Below are positions 33,170 through 42,273 of a stretch of 64,000 bases of DNA, in pieces. Origin of the DNA: CAYLRY01 sp964386535 (GTDB taxonomy: Bacteria > Chloroflexota > Dehalococcoidia > Dehalococcoidales > UBA3254); contig CAYLRY010000012.1 of NCBI GenBank assembly GCA_964386535.1, positions 1-64,000 on the forward strand. Reading direction: 5' to 3'. Every line of letters begins with the position of its first letter. Positions within the stretch are counted from its first letter, which is position 1. The notes below the pieces were generated by a model. It was not told the DNA's origin. It searched no databases and saw nothing but the letters and a program-made list of their open reading frames with translations. The translations under genes and the position numbers were made by a program.

Positions 33170-33655
33170 GTGAAGCTAGATAATAAAATACAGGTTACTA
33201 CGGTTGACCCGGACTTCAGTCTATGGCGTTTGCTGGACCATACGCGGTTTATGATTTCACGGTTAAGACAAAAAGAACTTGACCAGGTAGGACTTACATC
33301 TGAACAGGCCTATATTCTGGATATCCTGGTTCAGAATGAAGGCGCTACGAATATTAACCAGATTGCTGGAATCACCATGAGACGGCATCACTCCATTTCT
33401 ACACAAATTGATAGAATGGTAAAGCAGGGATTGGTGAAAAAAAAGAGAAATACAAAGGACCGCCGGGAATTTACTATCCTTATCACTGAAAAAGGTCAGA
33501 CATTATTCAAACAAATTAAAAGGGATTCCATTAAACAGGCTTTTTCCTGCCTTTCTGAAGAAGACAAAAAGGAACTGGATGTACGTTTGAAATCCTTGTT
33601 GATCAACGCTTATAACTTAAACGGCAAAGAATACAAACAGTATTTTCCCCATTAA
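33170..33655 (+). CDS. MarR-family transcription regulator
   Basis: 161 residues. The winged helix is visible in LTSEQAYILDILVQNEGATNINQIAG, ITMRRHHSISTQIDRMVKQGLVKKKRNTKDRREFTILITEKG, the classic MarR recognition helix and wing (DxR motif in KDRREF). It is divergent from the PsrABC-like operon and convergent with the bicupin gene. MarR proteins often sense phenolic compounds, which suits the surroundings, but the ligand is not known. The GTG start has only a weak ribosome site. Confidence 0.85.
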   Translation: MKLDNKIQVTTVDPDFSLWRLLDHTRFMISRLRQKELDQVGLTSEQAYILDILVQNEGATNINQIAGITMRRHHSISTQIDRMVKQGLVKKKRNTKDRREFTILITEKGQTLFKQIKRDSIKQAFSCLSEEDKKELDVRLKSLLINAYNLNGKEYKQYFPH

Positions 33656-33698
33656 ACGCAGAAAGAAGTCATCTTGGTGATGACTTCTTTCTGCGTTT
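33654..33698. terminator. bidirectional terminator, 20-bp stem
   Basis: Two 20-base arms flank the 5-base loop TTGGT (33674-33678); the arms start AAACGCAGAAAG and end CTTTCTGCGTTT. It sits between convergent genes (MarR and bicupin), with T-runs on both sides. Confidence 0.8.
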
Positions 33699-33712
33699 TC
33701 GCCAAATAAAAC

Positions 33713-34618
33713 CTATGGGAGATACCCGCTGGGCCCCTCTCCCACATGACCCCAGGGCCGCACCACTGCAAATATCCATGGATTATCCTGTTTATTAACT
33801 ATAACGGGGCAATGCGGATGACCTTTAGGTTGTATGGCAATAGTAGGCCTGGTGACCAGGTGCCTTTCCATTTCCTTACCCATATAGACCTCAATTTCTG
33901 CGCCCAAATGCCTGAGATCATTGCAGTCGCAACCCATAAATAGCAGGAACTCTGTATATGGATGTACATGCGGTCTATCAGGCACTGGACCGAATCGGTA
34001 GGGCGCTTTATTCATACTTTCATAAGACATATGGAATTCGAAGCCGGCGCCTTTAATATCGCAAATCGCCCCTGCATGTGTATCTGGATTTCTGGGCCCA
34101 TAATGCCAGGGACCATTCCTTTCGAAGGCCAGGCGCTGGGCATTAGCTTTGTAATGAGCCTGGGGACCCCAGACCCAGTTGGGGGTTTTATCAGAATGAA
34201 TCGTAGTACCTTTTATCTGCTTGGTAACGGCTACCGTCATCTGTATAAAACGGCTTTCCATACGAGAAATTACCGGCGGCGAATGGGGCAGCCCTTTAGG
34301 AATAGCGATCGCCATTGAGGTTGATATCATCTGTTTTTCCATATCCTCATTGCCCAGGTTCATTTCCACTTCAGCCCCTAAATATCCTAAATCAATAGTA
34401 TTGGTACCCATCCATACCTGTACCTGGTCATAATCATTTACCTCCAGGTCATAGGGCGGTTTCCCGATTCTGCCAGCGGAATAAAAAGTACCATATTGAA
34501 TGCAAACATCAAAACCTAAAAAAGCGGAGTCCATTTTAGTTCCCTGTCTGTAGTCACCCGGTCCATAATCTTGAAAAGATATCTCTTTCATTAGATATCC
34601 ATACTTGGTATCAGTCAT
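33713..34618 (-). CDS. two-domain cupin-like protein of unknown function
   Basis: 301 residues made of two related halves. The C-terminal half (about 170-295) keeps cupin metal ligands: HVHPYTEFLLFMG and, 45 residues on, IQPKGHPHCP. The N-terminal half (about 30-130) has the matching LGAEVEMNLG and IPKGLPHSP segments but lacks the HxH pair, so it probably does not bind metal. Both halves share the LGAE(I/V)E signature. A single-domain relative is at 60438-60845. The gene follows the transhydroxylase-like gene by 69 bases on the same strand and is probably co-transcribed. It could be a ring-modifying enzyme, an isomerase or a chaperone; I cannot tell which. Confidence 0.65.
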   Translation of the reverse strand: MTDTKYGYLMKEISFQDYGPGDYRQGTKMDSAFLGFDVCIQYGTFYSAGRIGKPPYDLEVNDYDQVQVWMGTNTIDLGYLGAEVEMNLGNEDMEKQMISTSMAIAIPKGLPHSPPVISRMESRFIQMTVAVTKQIKGTTIHSDKTPNWVWGPQAHYKANAQRLAFERNGPWHYGPRNPDTHAGAICDIKGAGFEFHMSYESMNKAPYRFGPVPDRPHVHPYTEFLLFMGCDCNDLRHLGAEIEVYMGKEMERHLVTRPTIAIQPKGHPHCPVIVNKQDNPWIFAVVRPWGHVGEGPSGYLP

Positions 34619-34687
34619 TTCTTTTTCCCTCCCGTTTCCAAGTTACTTTTTTCCCATTGAGTGGCAGTATAATCCATAAAACCCCAC

Positions 34688-37330
34688 CTAAATGACTCTG
34701 GCTTTAAATTGTAACCCAGAGGCTGCATTATACTCCCGGCGGAAAGCCTGGGGGTATTGTTTTTTCCAGTTTTCCATCTGATCCCAATCAACTTTTTCCA
34801 CCTCTACCAGGAAGCCGCTGGCCACCATGCCGGTGGCGTTTTTAGAAGTAGTATTATGGGGAGTCAGAGTATTGATTGCTCCTCCCCTATCCAGTTCGCC
34901 GGGGATAATCGGATCATATCGTGCTCCGTGATCCATGTAAACCGCACCCGGCCTGATTCTTTCCGTGACATAAGCCCCTCCCAGCACAGTGCCTCTTTCA
35001 TTATAGATTTTAACGATATCCCCGTTTTCAATATGCCTGTGACTGGCATCAACCGGGTGTATCCACAAAGGCTCATACTTATAGCCATCGAATCCTTCAA
35101 CTTTACAGGTAGGAATTTCCCGCGTCCAGATAAGATCATCATGATTTGCATGCACTCGCCAGCGGCCGTGATTGGACATCATCAGCAGAGAATAACGCTT
35201 AGCTCTTTTACTGGATAGGTTTTCATCATGGCTGATTCCCTTCTCAACCCAGTGCGGAACAGGGGGACGTTCAGCATCATCAGGGAAATATTTTGCGAGG
35301 TTCTGCGAATAGAATTCGATCTTGCCGGAGGGTGTTTTCAGGGGATGTTTATCCGGTTCATTATAGAAATTGGACAGGCCAATGGGGTATTTCTGCCAGT
35401 CCGGATCAGTGGGTATGACGAAGTAGCCTTTTTCCTGGAATTCCTGATATGACACCATATGGCTGATGCCTGAGTTGTCAAAACCTGACTTAATCAGCTC
35501 TTCTACCGATTTACCGCCTGTATATTCCTGTAAAAGGCCCATCTTTTCAGCAATCATACAGACTATTTCATAATCGCTTTTAGACTCCCCTCTGGATTCA
35601 ATACATTTCTCTTCATTGACTATCAAGCGGAATTGTCCGCCCATGCTGTCCGTCGCAATATCCTGTTCCTCAAACTTGGTACTGACCGGCAGGATGATGT
35701 CCGCAAACTGGCAATCATTCTCCATCCATGGATGTTGAGCCAGGATAAACTCGATTTTAGGGCTTCTTAAGGCCCTGATATAGGTATTGGTATCGTTCCA
35801 GCAGGTGATCCAACAGGGGGTATCGGTCCATATCATATGCACTTCCGGGCAGCCTGGAGCCGGATAAGTATATCTGATAAACTGGTCTTCAATAAGAGAG
35901 GTGGCTGAGGTGGTGCCGTACCAGCTAATAGGCGGATTTAGAATAGCCTCATGTATCAGATCTTTGGGTATAAATTGTTTGGGTACCACAATGCCCTGGG
36001 TAACATCCCTGGCGCCGATGGCACTGTCCTTTTCCTCCGGTTTGGCGGTAGTAAAATTCATAGCGCCGGTATAAACAGATATCACCTTCGGGATTTTAAG
36101 GCCCAGCGGCATGGGATCGGAATCATTGATAGAACGACGGCCCCATTCCAGCATTTTTATCTGATGAGCGCCCGGTTTGCCGAGTCCCTGCATGGCCAGC
36201 AGCAACACTTCCAGCCGGCCGTTTTCAGAGGAGTAAGGCCCCCTGATACCGGGACCGCCGTTGCCATGAGCTATGGTGGTGGCAGTAGAAGCCCAGGCTC
36301 TGGCCAGAGCTTTAATGGTCCGGGAAGGTACGCCGCATTTAGCTGCCGCCCAGCCGGGAGTCTTGGCCTGGCCGTCCTCTCTCCCCAGAATGTAATCTAC
36401 AAATTTTTCAAAGCCAAAAGTGTGTGTCTTAACATACTCTTTATCATATAGCCCTTCAGTAATCCAGGTATAGGCTACGGCCAGTTGCAGGGCCGCATCC
36501 GTATTGGGGAGGATAGGGATCCATTTATCGGCATGTACTGCCGCGCCGTAATTTAGGTCTGGACAGATAAAAACTGACTTTATCCCCAGTTCAGACCACC
36601 AGTAACATAAACGGCTGGCCATCTGACCGTCAAAAGCCCAGGGAGTAGTCTCCGGATCGCAGCCCCAGAATAACAACATCCCTGTATGTTCGGCAATATC
36701 CGGCATGGCATTGATCACCGGCTCCATCTGGCCTACGGGCTCCATGCCCCAGGCATGTTTGGCCCCCCAGTACCAGCCTTCCCAGCTATCCGCATTCCGG
36801 ATCTGGACTGTGGGTCCCCCCAGCAGGTTAAGCAGCTTGTACTGGCAGCCGTGAGTGCCGTGAACCACTTTATTTTCTCCGTGCCCGTCCTGCTGAGAAA
36901 GTATTGCCTGCGATCCATATTGATTCTTAATTCTTTTTATCTCTTTAACAATCAGCTCCAGCGCCTCATCCCAGGAAATCCGGACATAACCGCTTTCACC
37001 CCGCTTTTCCGGATTCCTGGCTCCTTCCGGATCCCAGTCCACCCTTTTCAAAGGGTAAAGCACCCTGTTGGAGGAATAAATACGGTTTTTATATGCCAGG
37101 CTATAAGGCGGTATCAGGGATTTCATTAAAGGTTCAAATGTACTTCCGCGAGCTCTCATTTTCCAGGGATTAAAGCTTTTCTTATTATACTTCCAATCAA
37201 AATGCAGCGGTCTTATCCTGACGATTTTCCCGTTTTTTACATCCACCACCGTGGTATTGGCATCTCCGCTGCTGGAAGCAATGAAGCCCAGCCCCTTTAC
37301 CACTGATTTTTCAGAGGTGTTTTTGTTCAT
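34688..37330 (-). CDS. pyrogallol transhydroxylase large-subunit homologue
   Basis: 880 residues. Unlike the other molybdopterin enzymes here it has no N-terminal cluster cysteines. Ser182 in ADSWEGWYWG matches the serine ligand of molybdenum (Ser175) in Pelobacter acidigallici transhydroxylase, preceded by the catalytic aspartate (Asp181); a histidine at about 150 lies near the position of its His144. Other shared stretches are PYSLAYKNRIYSS, FWGCDPETTPWAF and RGGAINTLTPHNTTSK. The family moves hydroxyl groups between phenolic rings without net redox change. No gene for the usual Fe-S small subunit adjoins it; the nearest is the complex 3 Fe-S gene. ATG 37330 is preferred to the GTG at 37339, which is too close to AAGGAG. 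The real substrate is unknown. Confidence 0.82.
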   Translation of the reverse strand: MNKNTSEKSVVKGLGFIASSSGDANTTVVDVKNGKIVRIRPLHFDWKYNKKSFNPWKMRARGSTFEPLMKSLIPPYSLAYKNRIYSSNRVLYPLKRVDWDPEGARNPEKRGESGYVRISWDEALELIVKEIKRIKNQYGSQAILSQQDGHGENKVVHGTHGCQYKLLNLLGGPTVQIRNADSWEGWYWGAKHAWGMEPVGQMEPVINAMPDIAEHTGMLLFWGCDPETTPWAFDGQMASRLCYWWSELGIKSVFICPDLNYGAAVHADKWIPILPNTDAALQLAVAYTWITEGLYDKEYVKTHTFGFEKFVDYILGREDGQAKTPGWAAAKCGVPSRTIKALARAWASTATTIAHGNGGPGIRGPYSSENGRLEVLLLAMQGLGKPGAHQIKMLEWGRRSINDSDPMPLGLKIPKVISVYTGAMNFTTAKPEEKDSAIGARDVTQGIVVPKQFIPKDLIHEAILNPPISWYGTTSATSLIEDQFIRYTYPAPGCPEVHMIWTDTPCWITCWNDTNTYIRALRSPKIEFILAQHPWMENDCQFADIILPVSTKFEEQDIATDSMGGQFRLIVNEEKCIESRGESKSDYEIVCMIAEKMGLLQEYTGGKSVEELIKSGFDNSGISHMVSYQEFQEKGYFVIPTDPDWQKYPIGLSNFYNEPDKHPLKTPSGKIEFYSQNLAKYFPDDAERPPVPHWVEKGISHDENLSSKRAKRYSLLMMSNHGRWRVHANHDDLIWTREIPTCKVEGFDGYKYEPLWIHPVDASHRHIENGDIVKIYNERGTVLGGAYVTERIRPGAVYMDHGARYDPIIPGELDRGGAINTLTPHNTTSKNATGMVASGFLVEVEKVDWDQMENWKKQYPQAFRREYNAASGLQFKARVI

Positions 37331-37520
37331 AGCCTTCACGCTCCTTTCTCGTATGAATTTATCTTAAATTGTTCTCATTTATTAATCGTTGAATATAAAC
37401 GATAATTTCAGAAAGTTTAAAAAGCGTTGAGCTTTATGGAGAGCTGCCCGGATACACTTACCATACGTATGTTTCGGAATACACGTAATGGATTATTCAA
37501 GATATACAGCGATATTAATT

Positions 37521-37536
37521 ATAACATGCATGTTAT
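37521..37536. promoter_or_regulatory. perfect 16-bp palindrome, candidate operator
   Basis: ATAACATGCATGTTAT is fully self-complementary and lies about 190 bases upstream of the transhydroxylase-like start, beyond the upstream terminator, where its promoter should be. Such symmetric sites suit a homodimeric regulator. No partner is identified. Confidence 0.45.
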
Positions 37537-37607
37537 GATATTTAAATTTCCAGTTTTCAAAGATCGCAAATACACTGGCAGAAGGCTTGCTTTACATACC
37601 TTAAGAA

Positions 37608-37657
37608 AACAAAAAAATTCACCGGCAAGTAGGTCAAGTTTACTTGCCGGTGAATTT
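37608..37657 (-). terminator. rho-independent terminator after complex 3
   Basis: On the minus strand AAATTCACCGGCAAGTA pairs with TACTTGCCGGTGAATTT, followed at once by TTTTTGTTTTC. It is a strong classic terminator and separates complex 3 from the transhydroxylase-like gene. Confidence 0.85.
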
Positions 37658-37695
37658 GAATCTTATTATTGCTCAACCGCACCAGGCGGTTTGTT

Positions 37696-38574
37696 TTATC
37701 CTGTAACCAGCGGATTATATCTCCCGGCCTTTAAAATGGCATATCTGAAGGTCAGGTTGCCCACCAGTACCAGTACAGCAGAGACTATCAAACCTGCTGA
37801 AGCGCCGGACCCTAAAACAAATTCCAGAATCAGGGGAACCACAATGCCGATCAGGATGATAACGCCCCAGAATAATCCTGCCAGGTTGCCGCTCAGCAAC
37901 AGCCGGGCTGATTCTTTAGCTACGGGACTGGAATATGTGGAAATCCAGAGATAAATGAAAATGCCCGCTGCGTAAAAAACCAGCATAAAGCGGGCCAACA
38001 TCTGGATAGTATCGAACGATCCGGTTGAAGCATAAGAAGCTATGGCCAGGAGAATACCTGCTCCGCCGGCCAGACCGCCTATTACCACCAGTACCGGCAT
38101 TAGGGCTGAGTTCCAGAACTTAATACCGTTAACAAAGCCCACTACAAAACCGCTGTAGACAGCCACGCCAAAAGCCAGTATGCCTGCTACCACTCGGAAA
38201 AAGACTTCAGCCGCAGAAGGAGAACTGGCAGCATTTCCGGTAATTAAATGGATCAGTAATTGAATTCCAGCAGCGCCTATGAAAAGAATTACAAAGATAA
38301 AGCCTCTGGAAATCCAGGAAGAACCCGCCCTGAAGGCGATTCTCCAGGCTCTGGTTGGTTTGCTCAAATGGGCCATATCGAACAAACCCATGCCCATGGC
38401 CAGAATCCAGGCAATGAACATACCCCAGATATTGTCAAAGTATAATGAAGCTAAGTAAAGCCCTCCGGCTATGCCACCCAAAAACATGGCAACCGCGATC
38501 AATGATCCCAATCCTTCGGACCACTCGCGCGCTGGGGTGGCCTTTACTCCGAACTCCCAAGGTCTAACTTGCAT
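37696..38574 (-). CDS. NrfD/PsrC-like membrane subunit, complex 3
   Basis: 292 residues, about eight membrane helices, clearly related to the complex 1 and 2 membrane subunits (shared start M-Q-(I/V)-(Q/R)-PWEFGVKA, shared FDMAHLS and SWISRGFIFVILFIGAAG). GGGAGG precedes the ATG. It is the last gene of the complex 3 operon and is followed by a strong terminator. Its role is electron exchange with the quinone pool. Confidence 0.88.
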   Translation of the reverse strand: MQVRPWEFGVKATPAREWSEGLGSLIAVAMFLGGIAGGLYLASLYFDNIWGMFIAWILAMGMGLFDMAHLSKPTRAWRIAFRAGSSWISRGFIFVILFIGAAGIQLLIHLITGNAASSPSAAEVFFRVVAGILAFGVAVYSGFVVGFVNGIKFWNSALMPVLVVIGGLAGGAGILLAIASYASTGSFDTIQMLARFMLVFYAAGIFIYLWISTYSSPVAKESARLLLSGNLAGLFWGVIILIGIVVPLILEFVLGSGASAGLIVSAVLVLVGNLTFRYAILKAGRYNPLVTG

Positions 38575-38606
38575 TCCAAAACCTCCCTATTGGATTTATT
38601 TCTTCT

Positions 38607-39251
38607 TTAGTCAATGTAATAAATCGAAGGATCTGTATCGAACTCAGGATGGAATGGGTGTCCTTTCTTGGTCTGTATTACCACATTGATTTCACTATTG
38701 GGATCATCCAGGTCGCCAAAATGAATGGCTTTAGTAGGGCACACTATCATACAGGCCGGGCTGGCATCCCGGTCAACACCCGGCTTTAAACCTGCTGCTA
38801 GACCCGCATCAATTCTTTCCTTGCAAAAAATGCATTTCTGTACCACACCTTTCTCATGAGGATAAAGTTGTTTTCCAATCTTTTCATGCTCGGTTAATCC
38901 CTGTCCCGGGAAATATTCCTTCTCATGTTCGTAGAAAGAGCGCATCTGATAAGGACAAGCCACCATGCAGTAACGGCATCCCACGCATTTATTCTCATCC
39001 ACGGCAACTATACCGTCAGATCTCTTGGTCGTGGCTCCAGTCGGGCAAACATCCACGCATTTTGGCTCGGCGCAATGATTACAGCGGACGCTGTAAATTA
39101 ATTTGGTAACATGGGGATATTTCCCCTCTTCACCTATAATCACCCTGTTCCAGAATATGTTTGGCGGAACGAAATGCTCGGCTTTACAGGCCAGAACACA
39201 GGCATTGCAGCCGATACAGCGCTTCATTTCTATAGCCATTCCCCATCTCAC
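38607..39251 (-). CDS. four-cluster ferredoxin-like subunit, complex 3
   Basis: 214 residues. CIGCNACVLACKAEH, CNHCAEPKCVDVCPTGA, CVGCRYCMVACPYQMR and CIFC with ACMIVCPTKA supply four [4Fe-4S] sites. It is related to but clearly distinct from the complex 1 and 2 subunits. It lies 6 bases after the catalytic gene and 32 bases before the membrane gene. It links the molybdenum subunit to the membrane and might also serve the transhydroxylase-like enzyme, which lacks its own Fe-S partner (speculation). Confidence 0.9.
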   Translation of the reverse strand: MRWGMAIEMKRCIGCNACVLACKAEHFVPPNIFWNRVIIGEEGKYPHVTKLIYSVRCNHCAEPKCVDVCPTGATTKRSDGIVAVDENKCVGCRYCMVACPYQMRSFYEHEKEYFPGQGLTEHEKIGKQLYPHEKGVVQKCIFCKERIDAGLAAGLKPGVDRDASPACMIVCPTKAIHFGDLDDPNSEINVVIQTKKGHPFHPEFDTDPSIYYID

Positions 39252-39257
39252 AGAAAT

Positions 39258-41966
39258 TTACCTCCTTGCTCCATCAAATTCAACTCTATGGTCAATTTTG
39301 TACACTTTAACCATAGTGGCGGTCTCCTGGCTCCAGCATACGGGGCAGGCATGTTTTACATCTGACTCCAATAGTATATTGAAATTGGTTCCCTTTCCAT
39401 AAGCTATTGGAGCCCCTTTAGCCCAGCCACCAGAGCAGGCGGCAATAGCGATGGTTTTTGGATGCTGCCCCTGCATGGTCTTCAGATAACCGGTGGTTTT
39501 TCGTCCATAGGTAGTTTCCAGGCAGATCAGGTCACCGTCTTTCAAGCCTTTCTTCTTGGCTGTTTCAGCGTTCATGGTAATGTTGTAAGTATAAGGGCTC
39601 ATCTGGCTGACTTCATCCAGCCAGGGTATTTCCATGGTATAGGTGCCGTTGTGTAAAATGTCCCGGTAGGAGAAGCTATAGAGGTCAAATCCCTCCTTTT
39701 CTTCCTTGGCCACCTGTGGGGTAAAATAGCTGGCCAGAGGTGTAAACTGCTCCCAGTCCAGATCAATGCCGACCTTTTTGGCATTTTCCTTGATTACAGG
39801 TCTGAGCTCCACCAGATGTTCCAGGTAAATGGGGATTCTGACATCCACGTACCATCTCCAATAAGCCTCTTTGACCTGTTTTTTCCAATCTACGGTACCA
39901 TGCTCAGAAATGTATTTCAGTCCATGTTTATCACCAAAATAATATTTAAATGCCCGGTCCATCATCTCGGCATAAGTAATTTTTTCATTCGGCTTAATTA
40001 TTTCCACCACTTTCTTGGGATCAATGGCATTAGCACCCATGGCGCTGCTCAGGTCACCGCTTATGAGGGCTTCACCGCCGAAGCTGGTGAAATAGACGTT
40101 ATAATATTTATTCATTTCTTCTCTCATACCAATGCGGTCCGCCAGGTCCCATAAAGCTTCCACTTTGTTACGACGCTCAAAGGCGGGTTTTACCACAGGC
40201 TGGCGTATAGGGAAGCACCATCCTTCCATACCAATAGGATGATTAAAGAAAGCACCATGAGATGAAAAAAGACAGTGCGCTTCCAGAGGATGACAGTCAG
40301 GGAGAACAATATCCGCAAAGCCCTCTGCAAATTCATTAGGCAGAATATTGAAGGACACGGTGAAAGGTATCTTCTTCCAGAAATCCTCAACAATTTCCCT
40401 GTTCTGAGAACTACGGATCATATTGGACCCGAAAATTATGGCTGCTTCTATCTCATAAGGCCGTCCCATCTTATCCCAGTAACCCTGAAAGTCAGATGTC
40501 ATGGGATGAGGAGAAAATGAAGCTGTAGGAACCAGTTCCTTTAATAGCATGTCCTGAGGAACTTTGGAAGGATGCACCGGCCAGGGTCCATGCTCCATGA
40601 AAGTGCCGGCTGTAAGCATACCATCTTTGCAGGGATAGGGAATAACTTTAAAGCGGCCTGTCTCAGGGTATCCTCCCACATAAGCCGGCCATCCCAGCGT
40701 ACCGCCGGGTACATCCATAGCCCCTACTATGGCGTTCAGGAGACACATAGCCACGTAACTGTGGGCAGAGTTGGTATGTCCCTGACCGCCGCGGAACATA
40801 ATGCAGGCTACTGGTCTTAAAGGAAGTTTCTCCCCTTCTATTTCGATTGTAGTACCAACCTGGGCTGCCTCTGCATACTCTTTAGCAATACGTCGGATGG
40901 TGATGGCCGGAACGGTGCTGGCTTCCTCCGCTTTTTCAGGGGTATATTGTTTTACATGCTCCTTCAGCAACTGGAAGGAAGGTTTGCATTTGACGCCGTT
41001 AACTTCAAAAGTCCCTTCAAGAGCAAAATCTTTAATACTCGGATCATTGAATACCTTGGCCTTATTATCTTTAGGGTCCCAGATAAGAGGTTTATTGGTA
41101 GCCTTATCCCGCATGTAAAGTTCGTTAGGTTGGATTAGATAGGGTCCATTGGTCTTCTTCTTAATAAATTCAGCATCATAGACGTTCAATTCATTTAAGA
41201 GGATATTGATCATGGCCAGGGCAATGATGCCGTCACTACCTGGTAAAAGAGGGATCCACTCTGATGCTTTGCCTCCGCCAAAGTTGCAGATAGGATCAAA
41301 TACTACAATCTTGGCGCCTCGAGCCCTGGCATCGGCCGCCAGACGCATATTAAAGCCCATGGAATGTCCGGAACCGGTTCCTTTATTAGAACCCATCTGT
41401 ATAACATAGTTGCAATATTTCCAATCAGGGACGATAGACCATGAAGCATGATACAGGCCGGCGCCCATATGGGAACCGCTGCCGCAGTGCAGACCGCCGC
41501 CGCCAACATGCCAGTTCTTGGTGCCGAATACGGCGCCGAACACACCGAATCCCAGGGGTAAATCAGGCCCGCTTCCGGCTGAGGGAGTACCGCCGTGGAG
41601 AAGTTTATTGGGATTTTCCTTGCGGATTTTTTTAAGTTTTTCTGCTATCTCGTTGAGAGCTTCATCCCAGGTAATTCGCTTCCATTTCGGATCTGCGAAT
41701 ATCCCTTTCTCCGGATTGGTTCTCCTCAAAGGATAGTTGTAGCGATTGGGGTCATAAAGAGCCTGGATCATGGCCTCGCCTTTTGCGCACAGGCCGCCAT
41801 GAGAGCCAAAGTCGTTGTCAGGCTCACCCTCAATCTTAACCAGGACGCCGTTCACCCTGTGAGCACGTATGGTACAGGTACCATAGCAGCCGCCGCAGGT
41901 AGATTTGATCCAGACATCCTCTTTGATTTCCGGATTACCCTTTACTGACATTCCTGTAATTGCCAT
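39258..41966 (-). CDS. molybdopterin oxidoreductase catalytic subunit, complex 3
   Basis: 902 residues. Cys24, Cys27, Cys31 and Cys60 form the [4Fe-4S] site, and Cys161 in GGLHCGSGSH aligns with the molybdenum cysteine of complexes 1 and 2. SWSIVPDWKYCNYVIQMGSNKG and DARARGAKIVVFDPICNFGGGKA match the same family. There is no Tat signal. A GGAGG stands 11 bases before the ATG. The gene lies directly downstream of the 2-oxoacid:ferredoxin oxidoreductase genes and the CoA-transferases. That neighbourhood mirrors phenylacetate alpha-oxidation, where the molybdenum enzyme (PadB) makes the 2-oxo acid and the ferredoxin enzyme turns it into aroyl-CoA (inference). Of the three paralogues, this one has the strongest context for such a role. 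Confidence 0.85.
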   Translation of the reverse strand: MAITGMSVKGNPEIKEDVWIKSTCGGCYGTCTIRAHRVNGVLVKIEGEPDNDFGSHGGLCAKGEAMIQALYDPNRYNYPLRRTNPEKGIFADPKWKRITWDEALNEIAEKLKKIRKENPNKLLHGGTPSAGSGPDLPLGFGVFGAVFGTKNWHVGGGGLHCGSGSHMGAGLYHASWSIVPDWKYCNYVIQMGSNKGTGSGHSMGFNMRLAADARARGAKIVVFDPICNFGGGKASEWIPLLPGSDGIIALAMINILLNELNVYDAEFIKKKTNGPYLIQPNELYMRDKATNKPLIWDPKDNKAKVFNDPSIKDFALEGTFEVNGVKCKPSFQLLKEHVKQYTPEKAEEASTVPAITIRRIAKEYAEAAQVGTTIEIEGEKLPLRPVACIMFRGGQGHTNSAHSYVAMCLLNAIVGAMDVPGGTLGWPAYVGGYPETGRFKVIPYPCKDGMLTAGTFMEHGPWPVHPSKVPQDMLLKELVPTASFSPHPMTSDFQGYWDKMGRPYEIEAAIIFGSNMIRSSQNREIVEDFWKKIPFTVSFNILPNEFAEGFADIVLPDCHPLEAHCLFSSHGAFFNHPIGMEGWCFPIRQPVVKPAFERRNKVEALWDLADRIGMREEMNKYYNVYFTSFGGEALISGDLSSAMGANAIDPKKVVEIIKPNEKITYAEMMDRAFKYYFGDKHGLKYISEHGTVDWKKQVKEAYWRWYVDVRIPIYLEHLVELRPVIKENAKKVGIDLDWEQFTPLASYFTPQVAKEEKEGFDLYSFSYRDILHNGTYTMEIPWLDEVSQMSPYTYNITMNAETAKKKGLKDGDLICLETTYGRKTTGYLKTMQGQHPKTIAIAACSGGWAKGAPIAYGKGTNFNILLESDVKHACPVCWSQETATMVKVYKIDHRVEFDGARR

Positions 41967-42232
41967 ATTTTAATCTCACCTCCGCTAGATTGAGTCCACT
42001 CTCATAATCAGAATTCATATACTGAGTATAGGTAAAAAAATACTTTAGATAATGAATTTAAAAAAGAAGGAATGTCCGGCTCAATCTTGAGCCTCCTCAC
42101 CGAAGAGTTAGTTTGGCTTGTATGAAAAAGGAAGAAAACCAATACACTTTATATGTCCAAAAACTTTACTAGCAGTTTACAAATATAGTATACATCATTT
42201 CCCACAATATGTATAGATGAATATTAATATTA
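41967..42232. other. intergenic region between complex 3 and por operon
   Basis: 266 bases, AT-rich. GGCTCAATCTTGAGCC (42078-42093) can form a 7-bp hairpin. A promoter for complex 3 should be here, but I see no convincing -35/-10 pair. Confidence 0.4.
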
Positions 42233-42268
42233 AGCAGGGCTATCAAAATCGGATGACAGCCCTGCTTT
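42233..42268 (-). terminator. terminator after por-like operon
   Basis: AGCAGGGCT and AGCCCTGCT form a 9-bp stem with a 16-base loop just beyond the stop codon of the beta subunit gene, followed on the minus strand by TTAATATTAAT. Weak T-run, so partial read-through into complex 3 is possible. Confidence 0.6.
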
Positions 42269-42273
42269 AGAAA

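Larger units (their letters stand above)
37331..37695. other. intergenic region upstream of transhydroxylase-like gene
   Basis: 365 bases. It contains the terminator of complex 3 (37608-37657) and a 16-bp palindrome (37521-37536). A small open frame on the plus strand (37427-37954) runs through the terminator and overlaps the complex 3 membrane gene, so it is not a gene. Confidence 0.6.

Noticed and set aside
34757..35218. 153-codon plus-strand frame inside the transhydroxylase-like gene
   Set aside because: Antisense shadow of a recognisable protein with no ribosome site or family motif.
35951..36451. 166-codon plus-strand frame
   Set aside because: Antisense shadow of the same enzyme.
37427..37954. 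175-codon plus-strand frame
   Set aside because: It runs through a strong terminator and overlaps the complex 3 membrane gene on the other strand; no motif.
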